Shown: positions 1 to 12,800, counted from the first letter of the stretch. The stretch: 64,000 nucleotides of DNA from Neocallimastix lanati (nom. inval.) (GCA_016946835.1 JACVTC010000123.1:21001-85000), one strand, 5' to 3'. Made by a program: numbers and translations. Notes: a model not told the origin generated them from the sequence alone.

Positions 1-1782
1 ATAAATGTGAGATCTGTATGCAAGCAAAAATGAAGAATGAACCATATGGTAAAGCACAGAATAATTCGAGAAAAATTCTTGAATTAGTGCATATAGATCT
101 TGTTGGACCGGCACCACCATCAATTTATGGCAACTGCTATTTCGTGACTATTTTAGATGATTATAGTAGATATGGTTGGGTCCTTACAGTAAAGAAGAAG
201 TCGGAAGTATACCAAGTATTTGAAACATGGTATATCAAAATTAAAAATAAAACAAATTCAAATATAATATATTTAAGAAGTGATAATGGAACAGAATTCA
301 CTTCAAATAATTTTAAAGAAATATGCAACAAATACGGAATCACGCAACAATTCACTGTACCAGGAAATCCTCAACAAAACGGTAGAGCAGAAAGACTAAA
401 CGGAGTACTTATCCAAATTGCTACCGCAACGTTAATAGATAGTCAATTATGTAGAAGATTTTGGGAAGATGCTTTAAAGACAGCTAATTATGTGCATAAT
501 AGGGTGCCGCATCATAGAAATAATAACAAAATCCCATTCGAAGTATTCTACGAAAAGAAAGTTGACAATAGTAAATTACATGTATTTGGCTGTAAAGTTT
601 ACTATTATGAAGTAAATCCAGAAAAATTTAGGAGTAATTCAAGAAAAGGAATCTTTCTGGGATACGACGAAGACTCAACAGGGTACAGAATATTCGATAT
701 TGATAAAATGAAAATATATGTGAAACGTGTGGTAGAATTTCTTGAAGATCAGCCAGGTAACTTTAACTTTGATTATGTATCTGAAGCAAGGAGATATGAA
801 AATGAAGAAACCGAAACGCAAGATGAAGACACATTAATGAATAACTTAGAAGAAAGAAATTACTACAACAGAAATGACATAATTAATATTATTCAAGAAA
901 ATAAAGAAATAGAAGAAGATCCTCAAGAAGAGAACAATGAAGAGAACAGGAATCAAAGAGATAATAACAATGAACAAACAGTAAAAGAAGATATTGTCAA
1001 TTTAGACATGCAAGATATTCCAAATAATTCAAAAAATGATATCAATAAAGATAAAGAAGAAGAAAGTCTTTCATTAAGTCAAAAAGAAAAAGAACATCTT
1101 GAGAATAAATTTAAATTAATAGAAGAGAAACTTGAGAACATAAACACGTCGATAAAGCACGGTAATACAAAAACGAACACGCTTTCGTTAGGTGAAGTAA
1201 AACAGAAAGAAAAATTAGAAGAAAGTTCAACAAGTAAACAGAACTATAACGAAGAAAACAATATTAAAAACAATATAAATATTATTAATGAAAGGAATAA
1301 ATTAATCAATAATAATAGTGAAGTTATTCTAAATAGAAATGTTAACGAAGATATTTATTTTAATAAAGGTAAGGGAGAAAGTATTAACGGCGAAAAAGTA
1401 TCTATTATAAATAAAAACAAAGATAAAGGTAAAGAAATATTGGAATTAGATGACTATGATAAAGAAGAAATTACCATTATAAACAAAAATAATGAAAATG
1501 ACGCGTTTAATTTAAAAGAAAACATTATAATTGAAGATAATTCAAATAAAAATATTTTAATTGAAAATAATTTAAATAAAAATTTAGTTGAAAATACTTA
1601 AAATAATAATAATTCATTTGAAAACAATTTGAGTAAAAATAATTTGAGTGAAAATAATTTGAGTGAAAATAATCCCAATGAAGAGTGTTCTCATTTAGAT
1701 GTAAACAAAGAAATTTTTGAAAATAACAATAAACAAATTGTTAAAAATATTATTTCAAATAATAATAATAATAATAATAATA

Positions 1783-1820
<38 letters not shown>

Positions 1821-2075
1821 GAAATTAGTCAAAAAATTAATTTAGAAATTAATCCAAATAAAGTTAATGCCGAAAATCATTCAAGCAATTCAAAATTAAA
1901 AAATAAGAATTCAAGGGAAATAAAAATAAAAACAAATAATACGAAAAATAATACAAACCTAATGAATCAAATATACCCTGAAAGCAAAATAATTGAAAAC
2001 AAAAATCCTGAAAATCCTTACAAAAATCCTGTAAAGTTCGATAAAAATCCTAAAAAAATCATGTATAAGTTATAA
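1..2075 (+). pseudogene. Copia-1 pol fragment: integrase plus Asn-rich linker
   Basis: The frame is open from the window edge (CEIC just before the first Met is the second half of the integrase HHCC zinc finger). The catalytic core follows: the first Asp in VHIDLVGP, the second in RSDNGTEF, the Glu in NGRAERLN, then the C-terminal motif FGCKVYYYE and SRKGIFLGYD typical of Ty1/copia. From about residue 270 the protein becomes a very Asn/Glu/Lys-rich linker with (AAT)n runs near 1760-1820. An in-frame TAA at 1599-1601 interrupts it and another stop occurs at 2073-2075. The integrase would insert cDNA in the nucleus. The linker between integrase and RT is longer than usual and is probably inflated by microsatellite growth. 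Confidence 0.9.
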
Positions 2076-3220
2076 ATAAATATAAAATTAATATAAAAAA
2101 TAATTATTCAGAAAATAATCAAAAATCTAATTTACATTTAACTTTTAAAAATAAAGACAATAAAAAATTTTCAAAAGATAAAAATTTATTAAAATCGTAT
2201 AAATTAAAAAATAATTTAATTAATTCAAAAAATAAAATTAATGAATCAAAAATGGACAATAATAAAAATTTTGAAAAGTTTAAAATAATTAATAATGATT
2301 CGCTAAATTTTAATAAAAATAAAAGTAGAGAATATGAAACAATAATGCATAAAGGAAAAAGAAAGGTTAAAAGTTTAAATAAAAATGCTAATGTAAATAC
2401 AAATGTAGAGGAAAATGTGGAAGGAATTAACGTAAATGACTATAGAGGAGAAATACAAGAGAACAGTAATAAGAGAAAAAGGGAATGTTTAACGACAATT
2501 AACCAAATCAGAGAACCAAATTCATATATGGAAAATTTTAAAAGAAAAGACAAAGATAAATGGATAAGTGCTATAGAAAACGAATTAAATAATATGAAAG
2601 AAAGGAAATTATTCAAAAAGATTGAAAAGGTTCCTGAAGGCGCTAATATAATCGATTCCAGGTGGGTTTTCAAAATTAAAAGAGATAGTGAAGGAAAAAT
2701 CGATAAATATAAAGCAAGGCTAGTAGCAAGAGGCTATACCCAGGAATATGGAGAAGATTATAAAGAAACTTTTTCACCAACACTAAAGCAGGATTCATTA
2801 AGAATAATAATATCTATTGCTGCAGAAAACAATTTTAACATTCACCAAATGGATATAAAGGCAGCTTATCTATATGCCGATTGATTTGAAGGAAGACATT
2901 TTTATGAAGATACCTGAAGGAGATCCAAATTTTGGAAAAGGATATTTTAAGTTACAAAAGGCTTTATATGGACTAAAACAGGCTGCAAGAGAATGGAATA
3001 ATAATATTAGTACTACTTTAAAACATTTGGGATTCTATGAATTAGTCAGTGAACCGTGTATTTTTATTAAGAAAAAAGATAATAAACTTGTGTGTGTTAT
3101 AGGAGTATACGTAGATGATTTATTAATTACAGGTAAAGATGATGAAATTAATAAAACAGTAAGACTAATTAAAGAAAAATACTCTGTAACTGATATTGGT
3201 AAAGCAAATTTTATTATAGG
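2076..3220 (+). pseudogene. Copia-1 pol fragment: reverse transcriptase
   Basis: The linker resumes in a new frame (open from about 2252) and leads into the copia RT. Motifs are WISAIENELNNM, RWVFKIKRD, KARLVARGYTQ, QMDIKAAYLYAD, KALYGLKQAAREWN and the catalytic YVDDLLITG. A frame break sits at 2878-2885, where the tetranucleotide TGAT is present twice in tandem; one copy would restore AD-LKED. The RT is cut at FIIG by the Gypsy-3 insertion (TSD ATAGG 3216-3220). The run of sequence from 3221 to 3263 that looks coding is Gypsy-3 LTR and solo LTR A. Confidence 0.92.
3216..3220. other. Target site duplication of Gypsy-3, left copy (ATAGG)
   Basis: ATAGG directly precedes TGTAACGAA. The matching copy is at 31799-31803, directly after the 3' LTR end CACGTTACA. 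Confidence 0.93.
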
Positions 3221-3225
3221 TGTAA

Positions 3226-3229
3226 CGAA
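3226..3229. other. CGAA target tetranucleotide, leftmost copy of the stacked-insertion site
   Basis: The intact Gypsy-3 LTR at 31284 reads TGTAACGAATCTT. Here TGTAACGAA is followed by foreign LTR A, and CGAA recurs at 3832-3835, 6939-6942, 8130-8133, 8793-8796 and 25001-25004, each time between neighbouring inserts. The last copy continues into the interrupted LTR. Confidence 0.92.
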
Positions 3230-3831
3230 TGGTACAGGACTTTTGAAATTGATGGATGTATAATAATATATTGGTAAATAGATAGTAGACGTATAAAAAT
3301 TACGAAAAACTTATACAATATTTATTTATTTATTTATTGATTATTTATTAATTTATTTATTTAAAAATTTATTTAACTATATATTATTCATCCATTTATT
3401 TATTTGTTCATTTATTTATTTATTCCTCCATTACATAAAAAAAAGAAAAGAGAGAGATTTAAAATAATATTATTACAAAATATTTTATAAATTTTGGTAA
3501 TACATTGATTAGTTAAAAATAATTTTGTGTAACAATAAAATAATAATAAAATTTTAGATATGAATATTAATAATAAAAATAATAAAAAAATTTATAATAT
3601 AAAATAAAATTTATCAAATGTATAATAAAAATATAATAAGAATATAATAAAATATTTATTTTATAGCAAAATATTAATAATTAATAATATATATATTTAT
3701 ATAATAATAAAGGAAATATTGATAAAGTTAATAAAGATAATAATTAATTAATAAAATAGATTTAAAACATATTTATATGGAGAAATATTAAAATTATTAT
3801 AATTTAAGGTATTTGGGTAAATACCGTATCA
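3230..3831 (-). repeat. Solo LTR A (602 bp)
   Basis: It begins TGGTACAGGAC, ends CCGTATCA, and is flanked on both sides by CGAA. There is no internal coding or primer site, so it is a solo LTR left by LTR-LTR recombination. Its termini resemble those of LTR B (minus-strand starts TGATACGGTA and TGATACGATA), but the interiors do not visibly align, so A and B are at most the same superfamily. Orientation is inferred from that shared end. Confidence 0.82.
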
Positions 3832-3835
3832 CGAA

Positions 3836-4362
3836 TGTTGAGGTTCATATTAGAAAAGGAGTGTGAACATTAAATAAATAGATAAATTAAATAACTATTA
3901 AATTACACTAAAAGAATTTATCATTACACATTATAAATTTTATTTAAAGAACTATTATTAAAAATATTTATTATTTATAAATTATATAATTATTTTATTG
4001 TTAAAAATAACTTTATTAATATTAATATTTATTATTATAACAATATGGGAAACCTTTCAATTCTTATTCCTATTTCATTATCACTACTATTTCTACTATT
4101 TCTTTTCTCAGAAAGGCCCCCTTCATAAAATAATATGGATAATACATATTTTATATTATTTAATTACATTATTAAAACCAATCATATAAATTAATTAATT
4201 ACATAAATTTAATATTTAAAATAATAAAATATAACTAATATAAAAATTATTAATATAGAATATAAGAAAATTATTAATAGTAAAGAATATAATAATATAT
4301 TTTTATATAATAAATTATTAAAAATTTAATTAAAAATATCATTATTATTCTATTCTTTATCA
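3836..4362 (-). repeat. R1 LTR, left copy (3' LTR on minus strand)
   Basis: TGTTGAGG...TTCTTTATCA, 527 bp. The 63-codon hydrophobic frame inside it (3998-4189) is repeated in the right LTR and damaged in the solo LTR at 6943-8129. I regard it as non-coding. Confidence 0.9.
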
Positions 4363-4380
4363 TGATGCCCCCGCTAAAAC
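4363..4380 (-). other. R1 polypurine tract region
   Basis: On the minus strand this reads GTTTTAGCGGGGGCATCA just before the LTR start TGATAAAG. Gypsy-1 has the same 18 nt with one change (A for C) at 9824-9841. Directly beyond lies an 11-bp near-palindrome around TTTGCTATAC. Confidence 0.85.
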
Positions 4381-5900
4381 TTTTGCTATACTATAGCAAA
4401 GGCAAATTTTCTTATATTATTAACTAAATACTTATAACTAAATAAAAATATAAATTTTTTTTTTTTTTTTTTTTTTTTTTTATATATATATAATATTATC
4501 ATTATTTCTTAAATTTAAAAATTTTTGTATATTTTAAAATATATTTTAATATATGTATTAATTGAAATATTTAAATTAAATAATTTAATTTATATATTAC
4601 CATATATTAAAAATTTTTCATAATAATTTTTAAAAGTTCCAAAAATTTCAGGATCAACTTGGATTGTACCAAAAAAAAATTTTTCAAATATTTTTTTTTT
4701 AATTTTTTTTTTTTTTTCTTGCCATTTTTTTTTATTTTTGTTATATTCTTCAGTTCTCCAGTAGCTTCGATATCTTCGCTAGTTATTTCAACTATGAACT
4801 TTAAAACTTCATTTTCTTCTTTCATTTAGAAATTAACCTTTTTTATTTTATTTTTTTTTTTTTATTTCTTCGTATAATAATTTCTTATTCAATTAAATTA
4901 AAAATTATTATATAACATATTTTGAAGGTTATATTTAATATGTATTCTCCTTTTTTTTTTTTTTTTTTATATTTCATCATAATTATTATTACTAATGTTC
5001 AATTATCCTCTTATTTATTATATTCTTCTTGTTTTAAAGTTATTATTTCATTAAATTCTTTAATTCTATTTTCACATTGTTTTAATGAATTCTCTAAATC
5101 AGTGATATTAATATTATGTTCAAACTTCAATAATTCAATTTATGAAACTAAATGAATTTTCCATTTGATATATCACTAATTTATATTTTATTTTTATTTT
5201 ATTTTAAATTACTACTTTTACCAAGTTTCAAAGATTCAATTTCACAATTTAATTTATTAATTTTCTTGGACTGTGAAGAATTGTTTCATTTGTAATATTT
5301 TCTTTTTTCAATTACTGAATTGTTCTCTTCCTGAATTAAGAATATTTATGTTATCTTTATAGGGATTTTTCTTACTAATATTTTCTTCTTTTTTTGTAAT
5401 TTGAATAAAATTATCTTCTTCAAAAATAATTTTCTCTTTTTATTTTTCTATAATTTGAATAATATTATATTCTTCAAAAATATTTTTCTTTAATTCACTT
5501 TTTTTTAATTCACTTATTTTATCTTTCAATTCAGTTATGCTTTGCATTAATAATTCTTCGTTTAAGATAACATCTGGAACTTGTTCTTCTCATATTTTGT
5601 TTAATTCTTAAAATGCTTAATGTAATTATATAATTTATTAAATTCCTCAATTGGAATTCTAATTATTGATCATAAAAAAAAAAATATAAAATTTATTATG
5701 TTCTAATAAATTTTCAATTAATGTAATTATATAAACACTAAATAATATAATAAATATTATTATTTCTTAAAAATATATTGTAAATTATTATTTTTTTTCT
5801 ATAATTTCTTCAAAATTTGTAATATTTTAAGTATTAATTTTATATTATAAACTAAATATAAATTATTTTAAATTAAAATTTTAAAATTATTCAATGTTTA
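4381..5900 (-). other. R1 interior: low-complexity, decayed charged frame
   Basis: No complete gene is seen. On the minus strand between about 5590 and 4600 there are stretches of Glu/Lys/Asn/Ile-rich translation (for example ITELKDKISELKKSELKKN, and the 72-codon frame 4607-4825) separated by stops, as of a dead coiled-coil protein. Long T tracts occur at 4456-4480. It shows no similarity to retroviral enzymes. Confidence 0.5.
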
Positions 5901-5901
5901 T

Positions 5902-6169
5902 TATATTGGAACTACCGCAGTAAACCAATATATTGTTAACTTTCTTCAAGTTCGAAAATCCTTTTTCGACACCCAAGAAAGTTTTTAAATAATTTTTATA
6001 TATTTATTCCTTCAAGTTCGGCACTCTCTGTCCGACACTTAAGGATTAAAAAAAAAAAAATTATTATATTTACCTTCAGGCTCAGCACTCTCTGGCTGAC
6101 CACCTAAGGATTTTATTTAAAAATTAAAAATTTCTTTGTTAGGCTCGAAATACTCTTCGACCACCTAAC
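5902..6169 (-). ncRNA. Five tandem RNA hairpins in the R1 leader
   Basis: Consecutive stems are: 5902-5932 (TATATTGG/CCAATATA, 8 bp), 5938-5983 (AACTTTCTT/AAGAAAGTT, 9 bp, inner TCGAAAA/TTTTCGA), 6008-6045 (TCCTT/AAGGA, inner TCGG/CCGA), 6073-6109 (CCTT/AAGG, inner CAGC/GCTG) and 6138-6169 (GTTAGG/CCTAAC, inner TCGAA/TTCGA). The last four share a layout of outer stem, asymmetric bulge and inner stem, but use different paired bases, so pairing rather than sequence is kept. They lie between primer site and interior, where retroelement packaging or dimerisation signals occur. Function is inferred. Confidence 0.6.
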
Positions 6170-6387
6170 TAAAAAAAAAATAATTATTATATTGAATTCA
6201 TTTTAAAATAATTCATTTTTATAACAATTTAATTTTAAATTTATATATATATTATTTTTACTTAAGTTATTACTAAAATTTTATAATTAAATTTAAAATT
6301 TCTTTGTATTACTATTATGATCATTTAATTTTTATATTATATTTTATTCTATTATTTTTATTATCTATTCATCAATGTTTTCACACT

Positions 6388-6404
6388 CCCCGATATCTCC
6401 ACCA
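6388..6404 (-). other. R1 primer binding site (tRNA type)
   Basis: Minus strand TGGTGGAGATATCGGGG, 7 nt inside the 5' LTR end. It would pair with a tRNA 3' end CCCCGATATCTCCACCA, which includes the CCA tail. The identical 17-mer follows the 5' LTR of Gypsy-1. Confidence 0.8.
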
Positions 6405-6411
6405 ATTTTTA

Positions 6412-6938
6412 TGTTAAGGTTCATATTAGAAAAGGAGTGTGAACATTAAATAAATAGATAAATTAAATAACTATTAAATTACACTAAAAGAATTTATCAT
6501 TACACATTATAAATTTTATTTAAAGAACTATTATTAAAAATATTAATTATTTATAAATTATATAATTATTTTATTGTTAAAAATAACTTTATTAATATTA
6601 ATATTTATTATTATAACAATATGGGAAACCTTTCAATTCTTATTCCTATTTCATTATCACTACTATTTCTACTATTTCTTTTCTCAGAAAGGCCCCCTTC
6701 ATAAAATAATATGGATAATACATATTTTATATTATTTAATTACATTATTAAAACCAATCATATAAATTAATTAATTACATAAATTTAATATTTAAAATAA
6801 TAAAATATAACTAATATAAAAATTATTAATATAGAATATAAGAAAATTATTAATAGTAAAGAATATAATAATATATTTTTATATAATAAATTATTAAAAA
6901 TTTAATTAAAAATATCATTATTATTCTATTCTTTATCA
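6412..6938 (-). repeat. R1 LTR, right copy (5' LTR on minus strand)
   Basis: TGTTAAGG...TTCTTTATCA, 527 bp, almost identical to 3836-4362. It is followed by CGAA (6939-6942). Confidence 0.9.
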
Positions 6939-6942
6939 CGAA

Positions 6943-8129
6943 TGTTGAGGTTCATATTAGAAAAGGAGTGTGAACATTAAATAAATAGATAAATTAAATA
7001 ACTATTAAATTACACTAAAAGAATTTATCATTACACATTATAAATTTTATTTAAAGAACTATTATTAAAAATATTTATTATTTATAAATTATATAATTAT
7101 TTTATTGTTAAAAATAACTTTATTAATATTAATATTTATTATTATAACAATATGGGAAACCTTTCAATTATTATTCCTATTATCACTACTATTTTTACTA
7201 TTTCTTTCCTCAGAAAGGCCCCCTTCATAAAATAATATGGATAATACATATTTTATATTATTTAATTACATTATTAAAACCAATCACATAAATTAATTAA
7301 TTACATAAATTTAATATTTAAAATAATAAAATATAATTAATATAAAAATTATTAATATAGAATATAAGAAAATTATTAATAGTAAAGAATATAATAATAT
7401 ATTTTTATATAATAAATTTGTCAAAGTTTTAAGATAATTTGGTCTTAACGATTAGGTCAAGATGCCAAATTATAGTAATTAATTAATAACTTAATTTTGC
7501 TCTTATTTAAAACATATTGTTATTAGTAAATTTTATAATTAAATTTTTATTTAAAATATAAATTTTATTTAATCTTAATAATATTTTATTACATTATTAT
7601 TTTATATAATTATTACTATAATTTAAATTACAATAATCCTACAAAGGATTAATCAAAAGAATTTAAACATGTATTTATATAAAATAATTAATTATTAAAA
7701 TATTAATTATTAATATGAATATGTAAATAATATTAATATAAGTTTGATATTGATAATATAAAGTTAGATAATAATATAAATATTTAATATAAATAAAATA
7801 TAAGAATCAAATATTGCTAAATATTATAATTTATAATTAAAATATAATATGTAGAAATTAATTTAATATGACAATCACGTGTTTACATTATTTAATATAT
7901 ATTAAATTCAATATGTTAATAATATTTAGTAATTAGTTGGCCTAGACTAATTCCTAAATATTTTAATAAAGTTAATTTAATAATAATTATTATATTATTA
8001 TTATTTATTAATATTGAAATTCAAATAACTGAATTATCGAAATTGAAATTGAATTGAAATTCAGTTATTATCTTAACAAAATTATTAAAAATTTAATTAA
8101 AAATATCATTATTATTCTATTCTTTATCA
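6943..8129 (-). repeat. Solo R1-family LTR, interrupted by solo LTR C
   Basis: 6943-7418 and 8084-8129 together give 522 bp of the R1 LTR (one 5-bp deletion relative to the 527-bp copies, plus scattered changes). It is flanked by its own CGAA on each side (6939-6942, 8130-8133), so it inserted independently of R1. LTR C at 7419-8078 splits it with duplication AAATT. Confidence 0.88.
7419..8078. repeat. Solo LTR C (660 bp)
   Basis: It begins TGTCAAAG, ends CTTAACA, and is flanked by AAATT (7414-7418, 8079-8083). Its boundaries follow from comparison with the uninterrupted R1 LTRs. No internal genes. Its family is not otherwise present in the window. Confidence 0.87.
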
Positions 8130-8133
8130 CGAA

Positions 8134-8792
8134 TGATACAGAACATTTAAAATATTCCATATCTAGTTATTTATTTATTTGGTCGTTTCTCTAGGGAATT
8201 ATGACACAATAATATATTCTAATAAATATAAGAAAATAATTTATAATAATAATGTTTTATAATAATATTTTGTTCTTTATTTATTTTTATAATTTTATTT
8301 TTACATACATAATAATTTATTATTACATTCTCTTAATTTTATATAATTGTTAAAATAATTAATTAATATTATATTTTTATTAAACATATCTCTTTAACTA
8401 TTAATTTCCTAATAACTTTATTTAAAAATACAATTTCATTATTAAATATATTTAACTATTAATATTTAAAATATATTTCCTAAATAAAATATAATTATCA
8501 ATATTTATAATATAATTCCTAAAACTATATAATTCTCAAAATAATATTTAAAATATAAAATAAAACTTATTAATAATAATGATGAATTAATTTATTATCA
8601 TAATAATAGAATCATTAATAATATAATTTATCTATTTTTAATTATGATAAAAGAATTAACCATGCTTTTAAAAATAATTATTTGAATTAACTATATATAA
8701 ATTATTTTAATTATTATAACCAATAATATTTATACAATATTTCTAACCTAAATTTCTTACCTAAATCTTATTTTTATAGTGGTATCGTATCA
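8134..8792 (-). repeat. Solo LTR B (659 bp)
   Basis: It begins TGATACAG, ends GTATCA (6-bp terminal inversion), and is flanked by CGAA on both sides (8130-8133, 8793-8796). It contains no coding sequence. Its minus-strand start TGATACGATA matches that of LTR A. Confidence 0.83.
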
Positions 8793-8796
8793 CGAA

Positions 8797-9823
8797 TGGT
8801 AGACTCGGGGTTGACACTTAGATATTTAAAATCAAGCAGGGGGGGGACGGGTATTACCCTGCTTTGATTTTAAATAAAAAAAAAAAATAATAATTTTTTT
8901 TTTTAAAAGTTATTTATTTATTTTTTTTTATTAATATAAAATTTTTTATTTAAAGTACACACATTTAATTTTTAAGAAATTGTTACAATATTTATATTTT
9001 TTTATAAATTTAAAGTATAATTAATTGTTTATAATTTAAGTAATTTTATAGAATTATTGAATTAATTTTATATCAATAATTCATTTTTGTTTTAATTTTT
9101 ATAAATATAATAATATAATATTCAAATATAATTTAATTAAAAATAATTATAAAATAAATATATAGAAAATAGTTTTTACTATTTTCTTTGATATTTTTAA
9201 GTTAAATAAATTGTTTTTAAAGATTAATATAATAAATTTAATAATCTTTAATTATTTTAAATAATACTTGTAATTATTTTCAAAATAAAATAAAATTTTT
9301 ATAATATTTAATTAATAAATTTGATAATATTTAAATAATAATTTTTATAATAAGTAAAATTTTTAATAATAATTTTTAATAATAAATTTAATTAATAATC
9401 TTAATAATTTTATAATAATATTTAATAATTATAATATATAAATTTTTATAATAATATTTAATAATTTTAATAATTTTATAATATTAATAATTTATAATAA
9501 TTTTTAGAATAATATTTAATTAATAATTTTAATAATTTTATAATAATTTTTATAATAATATTTAATTAATATTTTTAATAATTTAGTATCTTAAAAGTAT
9601 AATTTTAATATTTACAATTGTATTTTAATATATACATATATTTAATAATATAACAATAAAGTGATTAATTAAAATTTATTTACATTATTTACAAATTAAA
9701 ATTAATTTATATCAAAATAAATTAAATTTACAATGAGGTTTAGGTTATGAAGAATATAGGAAAGTACAATTTAGTAAAGAATTATTAATAATAAAATAAA
9801 GGTTATTAATTCATTCTTTACCA
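8797..9823 (-). repeat. Gypsy-1 LTR, left copy (3' LTR on minus strand)
   Basis: TGGTAGACTCGG...TTCTTTACCA, 1027 bp, over 99.5% identical by eye to 16670-17697. It holds an unusual G8 run near 8839 within a GC-rich inverted repeat (AAAATCAAAGCAGG type arms at 8828 and 8861). Confidence 0.94.
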
Positions 9824-9841
9824 TGATGCCCCCTCTAAAAC
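9824..9841 (-). other. Gypsy-1 polypurine tract
   Basis: Minus strand GTTTTAGAGGGGGCATCA, adjacent to the LTR start TGGTAAAG. It primes plus-strand DNA synthesis. It differs by one base from the R1 tract. Confidence 0.85.
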
Positions 9842-9846
9842 TCAAG

Positions 9847-12800
9847 CTACATCGAAGCTGAGTTATACTTGACTATATTCTTCAAATGAACATTCCTATT
9901 CATTTGAATTCCAGAATTTGGATCAGCCAAGGTAACCGTATTAAATTGTTTTTTTATAACTTTAAGAGGACCAACAAAATAAGGTTCTAGTTTAGTTCTT
10001 GAAAAATTTCTAACTAGAACTAAATCACCTTCCCTAATTCTTTTTCCTTCATTCAAACTATTCTTTTCCTCTCTTCTAGCAGCCCAATACTTATTTGCAT
10101 TTTTAACATTTTCGGCTGCTTCTAAAGTCCATCGGTAATGATTTATAAATTTTTCTAACAACACTTCATCCGATGACTTATTAATATCCTTGGTAGGTCT
10201 AGCAGCAATATCAAAAGGCTGCTGATCCTCCCTACCATAAACCAACTCAAAACTTGAATGTTTTGTTACCTTATTTTTGGTAGTTCTAAGAGCCCATAAG
10301 GCGGATGGTAAAACTTCATCCCAATCCTTATTCTTAGAACCCAACAACCTCAATAACTTGCCGATCTCTTTATTACGGTTTTCCGTAAGTCCATTACTTT
10401 CAGGATGATATGTGGAAATAAACTTCACATATACATCATAGAGATCTAAAAATATTTTCGTCATGTCCGAGGTGAACTGAACACCATTGTCAGTTGTTAT
10501 TACCTGTGGAACACCATGACGAGCAAACACATTAATTAAGAACTTAATCACATCCTGTGATGTTATATTTTCCGTGGGTTCTGCTTCAACCCATTTGGTG
10601 AAGTAATCCACCACAACCATAATATATTGATTATTATTTTTAGTTTTAATCAAAGGTCCAATAATATCTAAACCCAAATGTATAAAAGGACCTTCTACTT
10701 TAGTTGGAATATTTTCTGTAGGTTCTGGATATGGTTGTGACCTATTCAACTGACACTTGTCACAACTTTGCACCACTCTTTTAATATCCATCACCATATT
10801 ATTCCAATAAAAACTTTTACGAAGCCTTTGATAAGTCTTATAATATCCCTCATGACCTATCTTATGGGCTTCTAAAATAAGTTTTACTCTTTCCGTTTGA
10901 TCCGTAATTAATTTACGATAGTCATTACCATCAACAAAATAATCTTCACCATCTATCGTAACAAATTTTTCATTTATAAAGTCTTTAATAGTTTTAGAAA
11001 GCAACTCTTCTTCTTCCTTTGAAGTTAACTTAGTTGCCAATACCACAGAATCATCTCTTTTCTTCATCCTAGATAATGCATCGGCTAACACATTTTTCTT
11101 ACCCATTTGATATTGAATTTCAACACCAAGGGTACTAACAGTTAAGCACCACCTTGCTTGCCTAGCATTATTAGGTTCCTTATTTTTAAAGAAACTGATT
11201 AAAGGTTTATGATCTGTTATTACTACTGTTTTATTAGGATTTCCTAATATATAAGATTTCAACTTAGTAATACAATAAATTAATGCAGCTCCTTCCAAGT
11301 CAGTAATGCCATAATTTTTCTCGGCTTTACTTAAACTTCTACTTATATAATGAACTGGATGTTCCTTTTTGGTTTCTAAATCTTCTTGGAGTAATACTCC
11401 TCCAATACCTTCATAGGAAGCATCCGTTCTAATTATAAACCTTTGATTAAAACTTGGATATTTTAAAATTGGAGCATTTATTAACTTTTCTTTTAACAGA
11501 TCAAAACTTTGTTGATGTTCATTATTCCATTTATATTTAACATTCTTTCTTAATAATTTACATAAAGGAGCAGAGATTTGGGCATATTTATCAATAAAGT
11601 TTCTATAATATCCTACTGCTCCAAGAAAAGATCGTAATTCATGAACATCAACAGGTGCTACCCACTCCTTGATAGCCTTAATTTTGCTATCCTGGGGACT
11701 TAAACCTTTCACTGATGCCTTATGACCTAAGACTTCTACTTCAGTCTGCATAAAGGCACATTTTTCAATGTTAATTTTTAATTTGTGTTGGCGAAATACT
11801 TCCAACACTTGCCTAATGTGGCTTATATGTTCTTCTATACTCTTAGAGTATATTAAAATATCATCTATAAAGTTAAAAACAAACTTTCCTATAAATGGGA
11901 AAAGAATCCTATTCATTTCCCTTTGAAATGTAGCTGGGGCTCCGGTTAAACCAAAAGGCATAACCTTGAATTGGTAGTTACCAAATTTTGTGGTGAAGGT
12001 GGTAATTTCTACACTTTCCTCATCCATCAAAATTTGATGATAACCAGAGTAAAGATCCATTGTTGTAAAAATCTGTGCCCCATCTAAACTATCAAATATC
12101 TCATCAATGTAAGGTAATGAATAAGAATCTTTAACTGTTAAATCATTAACCTTACGATAATCAATACATAATCGCCATTTACCGTTCTTCTTCGGTACTA
12201 ACACTATTGGCGATGACCATTCGGAACAAGAAGGTTCAATTAATTTCTTATTAATTAATTTAATTAATTCCTCCTTAAGTATATCCGACTTAAATTTAAC
12301 TAATCTATAGCACCTTTGCTTAACTGGTTTCGCACCAGGAATTAAATTAATCTTATGTGGAGGAAGATCAGAAGGTGTTAATTCTTCTGAAGAAGTAGCA
12401 ACTATTTCTAAGTTCTCCTCCAGAATTTTAATTATTTCATCTTTATATTTTTCGTTTAAAGTATTTAGGAAAATTTCATGATGAATATATTGCTTTGGGG
12501 ATAATCCTTCAATTTTCTTTAAATCATTCTTTTTGGAATCCTCATCCAAAGCCTTAATCATACACAACAACTTTTCTTCATCTTCATAATCATTATTAAT
12601 AGGTGCAATAACGTCAATTACTCCCTCAGGAGTAATTTGACACAAACTATATAAAATGGGGTGGATAAACAAATTATAATCAATTTGGGTTTTTAAGTTA
12701 ATTAGAATATCGTAAAAAGGATCCTCCTTTTCTACTATTCTACAATTAACCATTAATACAAGATTATTAATCTTTACTGGCACCCGAATGATATAACCTT

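Larger units (their letters stand above)
3836..6938 (-). mobile_element. R1: non-autonomous LTR element (3.1 kb) with primer site, PPT and structured leader
   Basis: Two 527-bp LTRs (3836-4362 and 6412-6938, only a few differences) flank a 2.05-kb interior with no recognisable gag or pol. CGAA flanks the whole element. On the minus strand the interior keeps the retrotransposition signals: a primer site TGGTGGAGATATCGGGG identical to that of Gypsy-1 and a polypurine tract differing from Gypsy-1's by one base. The interior has only A/T-rich sequence, remnants of a Lys/Glu-rich reading frame with stops, and a run of hairpins. It resembles a LARD/TRIM-class parasite of Gypsy-1. Confidence 0.85.

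Noticed and set aside
3998-4189. 63-codon hydrophobic frame repeated at 6574-6765
   Set aside because: It lies wholly in the R1 LTRs, is identical because the LTRs are, and is damaged in the third LTR copy.
3230-8792. LTR A and LTR B as the two LTRs of one element containing R1
   Set aside because: Lengths (602 and 659 bp) and interiors differ, and each has its own CGAA on both sides.
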